Below, piece by piece: positions 16,098 to 24,272 of a stretch of DNA of 41,117 nt. Source of the stretch: a virus. Numbering within the stretch: position 1 is the stretch's first letter; each line of letters begins with the position of its first letter. The position numbers were made by a program, and so were the translations under genes. The notes below the pieces were generated by a model. The model searched no databases, was not told the DNA's origin, and saw only the letters and a program-made list of their open reading frames with translations. The DNA lies in IMG/VR virus record IMGVR_UViG_3300008113_000795, positions 1 through 41,117 of that record, one strand, 5' to 3'.

Positions 16098-16880
16098 TTA
16101 TTTGGTTTTTGTGATTGTGCTTAGTGTTGTTGTTCGCATTGGTTCTATAGGAGGACTCGTGGGCGCACCTAAGTTTCCAATGTGAGTGTGCCCATCAAAG
16201 TATTTTTTGAATGCGTCACCTTTGATGACTGCTTCGGTTGCTCCTTCGCCAAGTTCAATGGTCTGCGCATCAATGACCGCTTTTTCGGTTGTGACATTGA
16301 CTTGACTTGTCGACACTATGTTGATAGTGTTGCCGACGAGCTCGATGATGCTCTCCGTGTCTTTGTGTTGGATCGTAATGCTGGAATCAGGGTTTATGAT
16401 TACCTGTGAGTCCTTGTGAAATATGTTGAAACCTTTGCCGGGCGTATAGAATACCTTGACTTGCTCATCGTTATCGTAGAGCATGATGTGTGATCCTTCG
16501 TAGCTGTCTTGTATTTCTTCGACTGCTTGGACGTTTAAGTTCTGGATGAAAGACCACTCAGGAGCGTAGAGATCTCCGGTCGGGAATACGACTTTGACGA
16601 TAGTCCCTACTTTTGGAATTGATATGTCACCGAACCCTTTGGTCTCGCCTCCAGCGAAAAACTTCCCGTTTGCTGGGTTGGCCCACGGAATTTGTTCCAA
16701 CGGAATTTCTACCTTTGTGATCTGTCCTGTCGGTTTTCCGTTCTCGATAACAGGGTCTTCGGAATTGAACAGTCCAAATATCTTGATTTTACAACGGCCT
16801 TCTTTGTCCGGATCGTTGGCATCGAGTACCTCGCCGATAAAGAATTTTCCTATAAGTTCTTCTTTGCTAAACGATTTCAT
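16098..16880 (-). CDS. Baseplate spike protein, gp5/gpV-like (OB fold plus beta-helix)
   Basis: A 260-residue spike. Residues ~10-115 form the OB-fold of gp5/gpV/VgrG proteins (GKFFIGEVLDANDPDKEGRC, then WANPANG and IPKVGTIVKVVFPTGD). Residues ~130-215 have the alternating beta pattern of the triple-stranded beta-helix (IQHKDTESIIELVGNTINIV). The end carries a spike-tip segment with GHTHIGNLGAPTSPP at 230-244. The protein forms the membrane-puncturing needle below the hub. Unlike T4 gp5 there is no lysozyme domain between OB fold and helix, so peptidoglycan cleavage must come from another protein. The start overlaps the preceding stop by one base. Confidence 0.85.
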   Translation of the reverse strand: MKSFSKEELIGKFFIGEVLDANDPDKEGRCKIKIFGLFNSEDPVIENGKPTGQITKVEIPLEQIPWANPANGKFFAGGETKGFGDISIPKVGTIVKVVFPTGDLYAPEWSFIQNLNVQAVEEIQDSYEGSHIMLYDNDEQVKVFYTPGKGFNIFHKDSQVIINPDSSITIQHKDTESIIELVGNTINIVSTSQVNVTTEKAVIDAQTIELGEGATEAVIKGDAFKKYFDGHTHIGNLGAPTSPPIEPMRTTTLSTITKTK

Positions 16881-18376
16881 TATTGTTTGTATACGTTACC
16901 TAAACGAGCTTTGACGATTGACGGTCCTGAGAGTATTCCTTTAGGCAAGTTGCCGACGATTAAATTTGGATTGTTTATTTGATCATCTTCAACGGTTCTG
17001 CCTATCGATCCTCTTACCAGGTTTTGGTTGGTGTTTATTTCATCTTCGACTGCTTTTCCCATGTCGTCAACGACAAGGCCGCTTGGCCCCAACGTAGGAA
17101 GAGCGTTACCTAAAAACTCGGATATCAATTTGACTTCTTCACCGGTCAGCCCTATGTTGCCGAGTTGCTCCGGTGTCACACCGCCCTGAGCGGAGAATTG
17201 CTGTAGAAGATTTCCCGCTGTGCCGATAGGATTGTTCGCCAGGCCTTGGATTGAGTTTGCTATCGTAGATGCAGAAAAGCTGTAAACATTTTCTAGCCCC
17301 AATGAAGAAGCAACACGGTCGGCCAGACCTCTCAAAGCAAGTTCGACTGTTGATGTAAATGACTTACCGCCTAATGTATCGCTGATAGTTCTTGATTGTT
17401 GGCTTAAGTCTTTGATGTCATATAAGTAATCGGACGCGTAGTATGAGTCTTTTAGGACAGCGCCCAAAAGACCGTACGAGTTTACTTCCGAAATGTAAGG
17501 AGTATTGATCACTATGTTGTTCATCGCCTTGTCTGACGCTGTTTTGCCTACGCTCTCCAGGTAGTTTGGCGAAGAAGCGAATACGTCAAATGTGCAGAGG
17601 TCGAATCTGAAAGACAAGAATGTAGTTGTAGACCAAGGAGCTCTTAAGCCTACCTTCCCAGCGACTGCAGAGAGGGCTGCGCTTTTGGCAGCTGTTCCAA
17701 GACTAGCTCCTCCTTCTGCTATTCCGTTTGCCAAATTTCCAGCCGCTTGAAAGATACCACCTACATCGCTCAGGATGATGCCCGGGTCAGAAGTTCCAGC
17801 GTTTAAGTCGATCCAAGACTGCAAAGAAGTCTGCATCGGTCTTACTTCTGCGACGACCAACTCCATCGCAAACATTCTTTGGTTTTCGGGCAGAGCGTAT
17901 CTCATCCACCCTGAGTCAAAAACTGCCTTGCGATATAAGTCCATTAAGTAAGTAATCTTAAGGTCGATCGCCTCTTCGGTTTCTATCGTTATCTTTTTCT
18001 CTTTTCCACGGAAAGAATTACCTGGTGTAATCTTCCAGATATCTCCCAAGCCTGTCACTTTGGTAAAGTACCAAGGAGCTTCTTTAAGAAGGGTTAAGAA
18101 ACCTTTTTTGAATTCACGGATCATTTCTGCCCTAGATTCTTGGTTCGTTCTCACAAAGTAACTGACAGCAGAGTCGGTATCTTCGTCTGGCAAGAAAAGA
18201 CCTTGCGGATAGTAGTCCAAATCTTTGTCTCCGCTATAGTCCTGTGTGTTGATTATCCTCCACTGGAATCCTAAGTAAGTCGGGTCTTGCCACTCAAGAA
18301 TAGGACCACCCGTAGGTTGTATCCTGGCCTGCCCGTATGACAAGAAGTTTTTGGTTATGGAATCCGCGTATTTCAT
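16880..18376 (-). CDS. Baseplate/tail-tube-associated protein (possible gp48/gp54-type)
   Basis: A 498-residue structural protein. Residues ~150-190 (WMRYALPENQRMFAMELVVAE) resemble the 'R-x-x-L-P-x-N-x-R-x-F-x-M' signature of the tail-tube superfamily, which includes T4 gp19, gp48 and gp54. A second segment (FLSFRFDLCTFDVFASSP) and an Ala/Gly-rich middle follow. Placed between the hub and spike genes, it could be the tube-initiation or hub-capping component. This is inference from one motif and position. It is separated from the hub gene by 15 bases. Confidence 0.5.
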   Translation of the reverse strand: MKYADSITKNFLSYGQARIQPTGGPILEWQDPTYLGFQWRIINTQDYSGDKDLDYYPQGLFLPDEDTDSAVSYFVRTNQESRAEMIREFKKGFLTLLKEAPWYFTKVTGLGDIWKITPGNSFRGKEKKITIETEEAIDLKITYLMDLYRKAVFDSGWMRYALPENQRMFAMELVVAEVRPMQTSLQSWIDLNAGTSDPGIILSDVGGIFQAAGNLANGIAEGGASLGTAAKSAALSAVAGKVGLRAPWSTTTFLSFRFDLCTFDVFASSPNYLESVGKTASDKAMNNIVINTPYISEVNSYGLLGAVLKDSYYASDYLYDIKDLSQQSRTISDTLGGKSFTSTVELALRGLADRVASSLGLENVYSFSASTIANSIQGLANNPIGTAGNLLQQFSAQGGVTPEQLGNIGLTGEEVKLISEFLGNALPTLGPSGLVVDDMGKAVEDEINTNQNLVRGSIGRTVEDDQINNPNLIVGNLPKGILSGPSIVKARLGNVYKQ

Positions 18377-18391
18377 GATCTATGTATATAT

Positions 18392-19909
18392 TTAAGGCGC
18401 CGGCCATTCACGCCTTCTAAGAAAGAGCGTTTGATAAAAATCTGGACGATTGGAACCTCCGTTAGAATATGATCCACCCGGGCCTATGCGGTCAAAACTA
18501 AATATCATTCCGTCTGTCATATAAAAACCGGTGTAAAACTGGTCTACGGTGGGGTAATTCTTGTTCGGTTCTGCATCAGCAACGTCACCGGTCGCGTCAA
18601 GTCTTCTTTTGGTATCATCAGTTATGTTCTGCATCAGAAGCGGCAGCTTTTCACCGTTTGCGACGTTTGGATTCCACCTTGGCAGGTCTACTTTTATGAA
18701 GAGCTTTGTGAGTTCTTCGCGGTTTCTTTTGTTGTGTACTTCGGAAAAAAGATATTTGTCGTGTACGTTCTTTGATTGGACACCCAACCACATCTTCTTG
18801 TTCTGCGTCTTCCAATAGTCTAACTGTGATGGAGCGCCCGCTGCGGTACTTCCTTTTGGAAACGTACGTCCTTTAAGAATGATCTTGTCTTTTTCTGCGT
18901 CTGTGGTTGTAAGAGGATCTATGTATAGGTCCCAGTACTTTAGGCTCTTTTGGTCAAAGAACTGGACGTGTGTTTTATACCCCCACTTCTTAGCGACTTC
19001 GGAGCTGTTGTTGACGATCTGATGTTGTTTCACAAAAAAGTTTGTGTTCTGCAGATCCGTCAAGTTTGACAGCATTTTTGGAAGAGTTACCTGTCCTGAC
19101 TTGGCGTCCTTCAAGTCATTGGGATAGTATTCTTTCACAAGAGTTGAATCCAAGATAGCCGCTGGGAGTTGGCTGTCTCCTTCGAATTGATTGTTTACGT
19201 TTATGAAGTTCAAATGGTAGTAAACATCTATGTAGACTTTGTAAAAATCTTTAGGAGATTTCCAAGCATGATCAGCTATGTGATTTATGAAATTGTACAT
19301 GCTATCACCAGGGCACACCCAATTCATAGAATCAACAGTAGATGTCTCATTCGTCGCGAAACCTAAGTTGAGCTCTTTTGCTATTAGTTGTATTACATCG
19401 AAAGAATTGCCTGTGTAAGACTTGACGACCTCGTCGCGAATGTGCGGGATAAAAAGTTCTCCTTGAATCACGACCGAAGCTCCTGCTCCTTCTTCGCCTC
19501 CTTTTCCGATGTCCACTGATGTGATTACATAATCATTCCTCACTGGTTTGAACACATCGTTCTTAGCACGAATAAAGACATTGACTATGTCACCGTCTTT
19601 CGGCATTGCTTGCGACTTAAACGCAGTTGAGTTAACGAGATCAAAAGCCAAAAACAGCTTAGGTAAGAAACCTGTGCAGTCGATCCTAAATGTATCGAGT
19701 TCTTCTAAGCTGATAGTGTAGTTGTTGATTGCGACCATTGGGTAGTCGGTACCTACGCTATTCTGCTCTTGATGACCCGTGACTTCTTTTGGCTTGTTTT
19801 GAGGAATCTTATCAGACGTTGAAGAAAAAACATCAGCGAGGGATAGCTCGTCTAAGACGATCTTTGGCTTAAGAAGCGAACGTATGATGGTTTTTTCATC
19901 AGATGCCAT
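18392..19909 (-). CDS. Baseplate hub protein, gp27/gpD-like
   Basis: A 505-residue protein. The first ~210 residues have the pattern of the hub family: GDIVNVFIRAKND near 100, RNDYVITSVDIG near 122, then a SYTGNSFDVIQLIAKELNLG region and the GFATNETSTVD segment. This matches the 'late control D'/gp27 style in which a beta-barrel is followed by the 'S-Y-x-G-T-S-x-x-x-x-I/V-x-x-I-A-x-x-L-G' helix. The hub protein trimerises, adapts six-fold tube symmetry to the three-fold spike and lies next to the spike gene here. The C-terminal half is long and not recognised. Confidence 0.65.
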   Translation of the reverse strand: MASDEKTIIRSLLKPKIVLDELSLADVFSSTSDKIPQNKPKEVTGHQEQNSVGTDYPMVAINNYTISLEELDTFRIDCTGFLPKLFLAFDLVNSTAFKSQAMPKDGDIVNVFIRAKNDVFKPVRNDYVITSVDIGKGGEEGAGASVVIQGELFIPHIRDEVVKSYTGNSFDVIQLIAKELNLGFATNETSTVDSMNWVCPGDSMYNFINHIADHAWKSPKDFYKVYIDVYYHLNFINVNNQFEGDSQLPAAILDSTLVKEYYPNDLKDAKSGQVTLPKMLSNLTDLQNTNFFVKQHQIVNNSSEVAKKWGYKTHVQFFDQKSLKYWDLYIDPLTTTDAEKDKIILKGRTFPKGSTAAGAPSQLDYWKTQNKKMWLGVQSKNVHDKYLFSEVHNKRNREELTKLFIKVDLPRWNPNVANGEKLPLLMQNITDDTKRRLDATGDVADAEPNKNYPTVDQFYTGFYMTDGMIFSFDRIGPGGSYSNGGSNRPDFYQTLFLRRREWPAP

Positions 19910-19919
19910 GTATTCTGTT

Positions 19920-20552
19920 TTATGTGTTGTTTCTTAATCTTTGCTTAATCATCTTAGCGACAAATTCACTCTTAGACACCGGATCTTGAGAATCAAATCC
20001 CGAAGCACTAACAGCACCACCAAGAACCAACTTACCATTGACGAGCGTGATCTCTTGGTCACCGAAGTCTGCGAGGTTTGGAGGAAGAGCAGGAGCATTC
20101 TTACCTTTTGACGGATCCGGTTTCGTGGCCTGCGTTCTCTTTTCGAAATCAGCGAGACGTGGATCTACAGTCGACTTTTTCTCTGGCGTAATGTATTGCT
20201 TTCTTATGTCTTCTCGTGCTTCTGCGTTTTTTGTCTGTGGCCTTAAGTTGCTTGAAGCAGAAGGAATGTCCCAGATCGTGAAAACGTCGCCTTCTTGAAT
20301 TGCAAAAGGGTTTGAGACGTTGTTGAATTTCAAAAGTTGCTCAAGCGGAGTAAGATACCCGTACACTTGTCTTGCTATCAAGTCGGGACGCATCTCTTCT
20401 TCTCTTCCGACTCTGAACAAATCGATACCTATCAAACCTTCTGCACTATCCTTCTCGTTGTAATCTTTTAGGAGAAGGTCTTTGATACGAGGACTTTTAT
20501 CGTCTCTTTTCCAGTCGGGTTTATTGTCGATCGTTGTTGGGAAAACTAGCAT
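19920..20552 (-). CDS. LysM-like baseplate wedge protein, T4 gp53-type
   Basis: A 210-residue protein whose residues ~55-96 (RPDLIARQVYGYLTPLEQLL, then NPFAIQEGDVFTIWDIP) match the LysM-like fold of T4 gp53 and related tail proteins, in which 'R-P-D-L-x-A-x-x-x-Y-G' precedes 'N-P-F-x-I-x-x-G-x-x-x-x-I-P'. In T4, gp53 clamps wedges together on the inner baseplate. The C-terminal half is Pro/Lys-rich and probably extended. The gene is 10 bases from the hub gene. Confidence 0.7.
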   Translation of the reverse strand: MLVFPTTIDNKPDWKRDDKSPRIKDLLLKDYNEKDSAEGLIGIDLFRVGREEEMRPDLIARQVYGYLTPLEQLLKFNNVSNPFAIQEGDVFTIWDIPSASSNLRPQTKNAEAREDIRKQYITPEKKSTVDPRLADFEKRTQATKPDPSKGKNAPALPPNLADFGDQEITLVNGKLVLGGAVSASGFDSQDPVSKSEFVAKMIKQRLRNNT

Positions 20553-20569
20553 ACTTAAAAGATTATTAT

Positions 20570-22306
20570 TTAACCGTTTGTTTTAGCCGGTGCTGGTGGT
20601 GTTTCGGTTTTGGTTATTGCGTTACCAAGACCGTACAATGAAACGTGCGCAGAACGAGTTATTGCGTCTTTTGAAAGTTTTAATAACGAATATGTCTGTT
20701 CGTAAGCCTTTTCACCGCCTACAATTCCTGGTCTTTGCGATCTATCACCAGGAGCGCCTTTTACAAGTGCGCGGCGAGATCCTTGGCCGTTTCTTCCAGC
20801 TTCTGCAAAAGAAACCGAGCTTCCGGTTGTTTTATCGCCACCGACAACACCGGGAATAGGTAAATTTTGGGCGCTATTTGCGGTTGAATTCGACTCGTTG
20901 TTGGCGCTCAATGATTGCTCGTATCCTTTGGGAAGAGCGTAGATCCTGCCTTGGCCGTAGTTGAACATGGATTCGATCGCATTCTTGTCTCGAGGCATAC
21001 CATGTTCCAACGTGATGGTGATTTTGAGTTCCGTTGGAAAGTCATCAGGTCCAAGTTCGTCGTTAAATTCGATTTTGGCGTTTGAACATATTAAGTTGCC
21101 TATCATCATAAGCGGGTTGAGAGGACTTCCTACTTGTAAGTGCCATTCACCAGTAGGTGCGCCTGTCAATAGAGCGTGAAGACCTGATATCTGGCCTCTT
21201 GCCTCGGTAGTGTTCAGCTTCATAAATTCCTTGGCTGCACCTCCTGCGATTTCTTTAAGTCCTCCGATTGGATCTGCTGTGATTTTGCTGAACAAGTCGG
21301 ATATGTTTCCGAGGATACCTGTGAACTGCTCTTTCAATGCGTTAAAGAATCCGTTGGGATCTCCTTTCAGCCACGCAGCTCTTCCTGCATCGCCTCCTAA
21401 GAATGGGTCGTGATCTCCTCTACCGACGTGTGGAGCAAAGCGGTTCATACCGCCCCAGAACGGAGCAGAAGCAGATGTCATAAGAAGAGCGTTTGCCAAT
21501 ATGTCGAGACCTGCTGCTTTGGTGTTGATGCCACCGATGCTGCGAATGGAGTACTCAAAAACCAGGTTGATCTCGTGTTTGAACTCCAATCCTCTTTCTC
21601 TACCTTTTACGCTGGTGATTACGTTGACAGGTCCTAAAATCTTGTTTACGTAAGGACCGTTGTTGTAAGGATCCACGGGTGTCATCGGAGCTCTTTCGGT
21701 TTTACTACCTACCGCTCCTGCTTGCATGAATCCTAACACTTTAGCCAGACCCGGAGCTGGATTGTTGACGGTCGCTGGCTCTGTTGACTGTGTAACTTCC
21801 CATACATCGGCTTTGATGTCTTTCCACTTAAGGCCGGTTTCGATTGGTCCTACGATTGCTGATATTTTATTTCCTGAGTCTTCTCCAAGAAATGTCACCA
21901 TTGTAGCGACTGGGTACAATTTATCAAGTTTAACTTCATTACGTCTTTCTTGTGGAGAAGTAACCGCGTCGCTGACCGGATACGGATATCTTCGCAGAGT
22001 GACCATGTAGTTGTTGGGAATCTTCTGCCACCATTTGCAAAAAACAAAATCTTGGTACTTGTAAGGAAACTTATATTTGTTTTGGTCCAAAGTAGACCAG
22101 TTGATTATGTTTGTTGTGGTAGGAGTTTTTGCAGGCCCAAGAGGGTTTGTGTCTGCGCCTGGATTGAAGTTATCGTAAAATCTTGGTTGGTTGGCGCGGT
22201 CGACCAAAAGTTTGTTCGCGCCTTTACCGCCCGCAGCTTGTAAGTTTATGTAGGCCTTTTTCCACGTCGGTGGACAACGAATAGAGGACGTTTCCAGTTT
22301 TGTCAT
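20570..22306 (-). CDS. Virion protein, baseplate/tail, large unknown
   Basis: A 578-residue protein from the ATG at 22306 (MTKLETSSIRCPPTWKKAYI). A TTG fifteen bases earlier would also be in frame. It is beta-rich in the first half, with an Ala/Gly-rich helical part in the centre (ISDLFSKITADPIGGLKEIA) and a conserved-looking stretch (NLICSNAKIEFNDELGPDDF) near residue 420. The C-terminal third is rich in Gly/Ser/Asn. No motif assigns it to a T4 protein. The first 83 bases overlap the upstream 160-aa gene in another frame, an unusual overlap for this genome (see findings). Confidence 0.6.
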   Translation of the reverse strand: MTKLETSSIRCPPTWKKAYINLQAAGGKGANKLLVDRANQPRFYDNFNPGADTNPLGPAKTPTTTNIINWSTLDQNKYKFPYKYQDFVFCKWWQKIPNNYMVTLRRYPYPVSDAVTSPQERRNEVKLDKLYPVATMVTFLGEDSGNKISAIVGPIETGLKWKDIKADVWEVTQSTEPATVNNPAPGLAKVLGFMQAGAVGSKTERAPMTPVDPYNNGPYVNKILGPVNVITSVKGRERGLEFKHEINLVFEYSIRSIGGINTKAAGLDILANALLMTSASAPFWGGMNRFAPHVGRGDHDPFLGGDAGRAAWLKGDPNGFFNALKEQFTGILGNISDLFSKITADPIGGLKEIAGGAAKEFMKLNTTEARGQISGLHALLTGAPTGEWHLQVGSPLNPLMMIGNLICSNAKIEFNDELGPDDFPTELKITITLEHGMPRDKNAIESMFNYGQGRIYALPKGYEQSLSANNESNSTANSAQNLPIPGVVGGDKTTGSSVSFAEAGRNGQGSRRALVKGAPGDRSQRPGIVGGEKAYEQTYSLLKLSKDAITRSAHVSLYGLGNAITKTETPPAPAKTNG

Positions 22307-22706
22307 CGATAAGATAAACAAGTCTTAGATCCAACGGAACATTGTCACTTATTCTATTTTCTTCCGTTGGTTGAGACTGTGCTGTTCCTTTATTCGCTTC
22401 TTCGGCTGCTGGCTCTTGTTCTAAGATGTTCGTTACAAACGAAAGAGGAAAATACGTTGACAGGAGTTGATTGATCAGTGTTAAGTTTTGTGAAAGATTT
22501 GAACTTACGAAAGGTTCCGGAGTTGTCTGTTGACCGGTTGAAGCCTCCGCGTACTTAACACTACCCGTCTTGACGACTTTAATTATGATGCCGTCATTTG
22601 TCTGAACTCGCAAAGGCTGTCCTTTCTGCGAATTATTTTTTGCTGGCGCATAGAAATCCTGGTTGCCAAATCTGTTCAGACTTAAGGATTGCGGGTTTTT
22701 TGCCAT
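22224..22706 (-). CDS. Putative virion protein, first gene of the leftward structural run
   Basis: A 160-residue protein with a Gln/Asn-rich N terminus (SLNRFGNQDFYAPAKNNSQK), a beta segment (GIIIKVVKTGSVKYAEA) and a predicted helix around residue 80. The end (LRLVYLIDDKTGNVLYSLST) looks well folded before the frame runs into the next gene. It has its own GATATATA-type promoter 20 bases upstream, making it the likely first gene of the baseplate transcript. The function is unknown. Confidence 0.6.
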   Translation of the reverse strand: MAKNPQSLSLNRFGNQDFYAPAKNNSQKGQPLRVQTNDGIIIKVVKTGSVKYAEASTGQQTTPEPFVSSNLSQNLTLINQLLSTYFPLSFVTNILEQEPAAEEANKGTAQSQPTEENRISDNVPLDLRLVYLIDDKTGNVLYSLSTDVEKGLHKLTSCGR

Positions 22707-22726
22707 TTAATCGAAGACCTTTTTTC

Positions 22727-22734
22727 TATATATC
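22727..22734 (-). promoter_or_regulatory. Putative T4-late-type promoter (GATATATA), leftward arm
   Basis: In the 80-base divergent region 22707-22786 the minus strand carries GATATATA, 20 bases before the ATG at 22706 and followed by AGAAAAAAGG. It mirrors the rightward copy at 22763-22770, so the two divergent transcripts appear to start from the same class of promoter. Confidence 0.5.
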
Positions 22735-22762
22735 TCAAGTCTCTATTCCAATACGTTGTCAA

Positions 22763-22770
22763 GATATATA
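22763..22770 (+). promoter_or_regulatory. Putative T4-late-type promoter (GATATATA), rightward arm
   Basis: GATATATA lies 16 bases before the ATG at 22787 and is followed by an A-rich leader (AAGAAAAACAAAAAGA) with no Shine-Dalgarno. It would drive the small protein, ATP-grasp and CapA-like genes as one transcript. This suggests the cassette is expressed late, with the virion genes. Confidence 0.5.
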
Positions 22771-22786
22771 AAGAAAAACAAAAAGA

Positions 22787-23182
22787 ATGGCCAAAGTTAA
22801 GACTTTTGAAGAATACTTTCCTAAGTGGATGGGCGACTCGACTGAAGACCGTAAGAAGTCACAGATGAAGAAACAAGCCAAGATGGACGATGACGATCCC
22901 AGAGCCTACAAGGAATTGCCCGGCGACACTAAAGGAAAGAAGAAACTCAAGACATCTGTTCACACTAAGAGCTATCATGAAAAGTTCGGCAAGAAGAACG
23001 AAGAAGCCGAAGGTGCCATGTATATGTCTGCTTTGGAAAACATCTTAAGAAACACTGAAGAGGTCAAAAGTATGATCACGCCCGAGATGGACTTACCTGC
23101 CTGGGTACAAGACAAGATCACAATCGCTGAACACAACATGGATGCGATAGCAGGATATCTTAAATCACCGAACCGCGATTAG
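22787..23182 (+). CDS. Charged small protein with capsid-targeting-like N terminus
   Basis: A 131-residue Lys/Asp/Glu-rich protein. Its N terminus, AKVKTFEEYFPKWMGD, resembles the leader shared by the putative internal head proteins at 27794-33925 (T-(Y/F)-(E/D)-(E/D)-(F/Y)). The C-terminal half (SALENILRNTEEVKSMI, then PAWVQDKITIAEHNMDAIAG) is helical and similar to small conserved phage proteins of unknown function. It may be a prohead core or internal protein. It is first in the rightward cassette, one base before the ATP-grasp gene. Confidence 0.6.
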   Translation: MAKVKTFEEYFPKWMGDSTEDRKKSQMKKQAKMDDDDPRAYKELPGDTKGKKKLKTSVHTKSYHEKFGKKNEEAEGAMYMSALENILRNTEEVKSMITPEMDLPAWVQDKITIAEHNMDAIAGYLKSPNRD

Positions 23183-23183
23183 A

Positions 23184-24272
23184 ATGAATCCCACAAGACA
23201 ACATTTGCTGAACAGCTTTAATGAATATGTTCTTTTAAGTTACCCACAGGCTCCAGAAGAGTTCAATAAAGTTGTTATGTTCACGACGATGAGTCAAGAA
23301 CAAGAACAGAATCCTGTAATCGTCGAAAAGATCAAACGAGTTTTCGTCTACCAAGACGACGCTGATGACTACGCTTGCTCCAATATGGAAAAGCAAGCGC
23401 CTTTGCTTCTTTGGGGAAAGAAGACTTTGATCGAAGAAAGTCAAGTCCTGGCAATGACGACTTTTGCTCCTTTTCCTAAAGGAATTTACAATGACCCAAG
23501 AGGAATCATAACGAGTAAGAAAGATCTTACAGAGATTTACCAAAAGGAAGATTACGATTTCTTACCAAAGACGTATTTTACCAAAGCAGATGCTAAGAAG
23601 AAGCTCAAGTTTCCTTTGATAGCGAAGTCTTTGAATTCGTTTCAGTCTCGCGGTGTTGAAAAGATCAATAATGCTAAAGAACTCGATGCGCTTTCCGATG
23701 AGTATGATTTGTTCCAAGAGCAGATTAAGATATCACACGAGTATCGTTTCTTGTTCTTTAGAGGATATAAGACAGAGATCACGCTTCTTGCGGCGTTTCA
23801 CAGAGACCCAGTGAACGACAAAGCCAAAGGACTGCGCGAGGCTATGACCTTTGACTCGATGAAAGAGAAAGATGCTTCTGAGTTTTCTTGGACACAGGTG
23901 TCCATCTATGAATTCAATCAAAAACAATTGTTCGACATCGCAGAGGCTGTTTTCAAACACAACCCTGGTCTAAACGTCGTAGGAATCGATGTTGCTTACC
24001 AAAATGGAGATTTCGCTAGACCTTACTACATCGAGCAGAACATCACGCCAAGTATGATTGCGAATGTTCCTTTCCTGGTGTACAAGTTCATATACGAGGA
24101 CGCTTACTATCCTATGAGTCCTTATTCAATCAAAAGGCTCGAACAGCTTTCTTTGGGCTATATGATTAAGAGGTTTAAAGAAGACGATCTTTTTAATGTT
24201 GATGCTGAAATTTCAGGAACCGGCATGCGAGGTCTTTCATACTCCGAAATGTTAAATTCAAAACCAGCATGA
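23184..24272 (+). CDS. ATP-grasp ligase-like protein
   Basis: A 362-residue protein with the ATP-grasp layout: FPLIAKS at 143-149 with the nucleotide-binding lysine near 148, the strand-loop DLFQEQI at 175-181, and the C-terminal metal/phosphate motif VVGIDVAYQNGDFARPYYIE at 265-284 followed by QNITPS, which provides the D, E and N ligands. ATP-grasp enzymes join a carboxylate to an amine or thiol through an acyl-phosphate; RimK-type members add amino acids to proteins or peptides. The N-terminal ~125 residues are a less conserved pre-ATP-grasp-like domain. It overlaps the CapA-like gene by four bases (ATGA), so the two proteins are made together and may act on the same product. Confidence 0.8.
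   Translation: MNPTRQHLLNSFNEYVLLSYPQAPEEFNKVVMFTTMSQEQEQNPVIVEKIKRVFVYQDDADDYACSNMEKQAPLLLWGKKTLIEESQVLAMTTFAPFPKGIYNDPRGIITSKKDLTEIYQKEDYDFLPKTYFTKADAKKKLKFPLIAKSLNSFQSRGVEKINNAKELDALSDEYDLFQEQIKISHEYRFLFFRGYKTEITLLAAFHRDPVNDKAKGLREAMTFDSMKEKDASEFSWTQVSIYEFNQKQLFDIAEAVFKHNPGLNVVGIDVAYQNGDFARPYYIEQNITPSMIANVPFLVYKFIYEDAYYPMSPYSIKRLEQLSLGYMIKRFKEDDLFNVDAEISGTGMRGLSYSEMLNSKPA

Noticed and set aside
16098-16880. Lysozyme domain in the spike, as in T4 gp5
   Set aside because: The OB fold passes directly into the beta-helix, with no room for a lysozyme domain and no catalytic E-x8-D-x5-T pattern.
18384-18393. TATATAC element before the 498-aa gene as a promoter
   Set aside because: It overlaps the stop of the hub gene and lies only about eight bases before the ATG, so it would give an essentially leaderless transcript; chance A/T richness is as likely.
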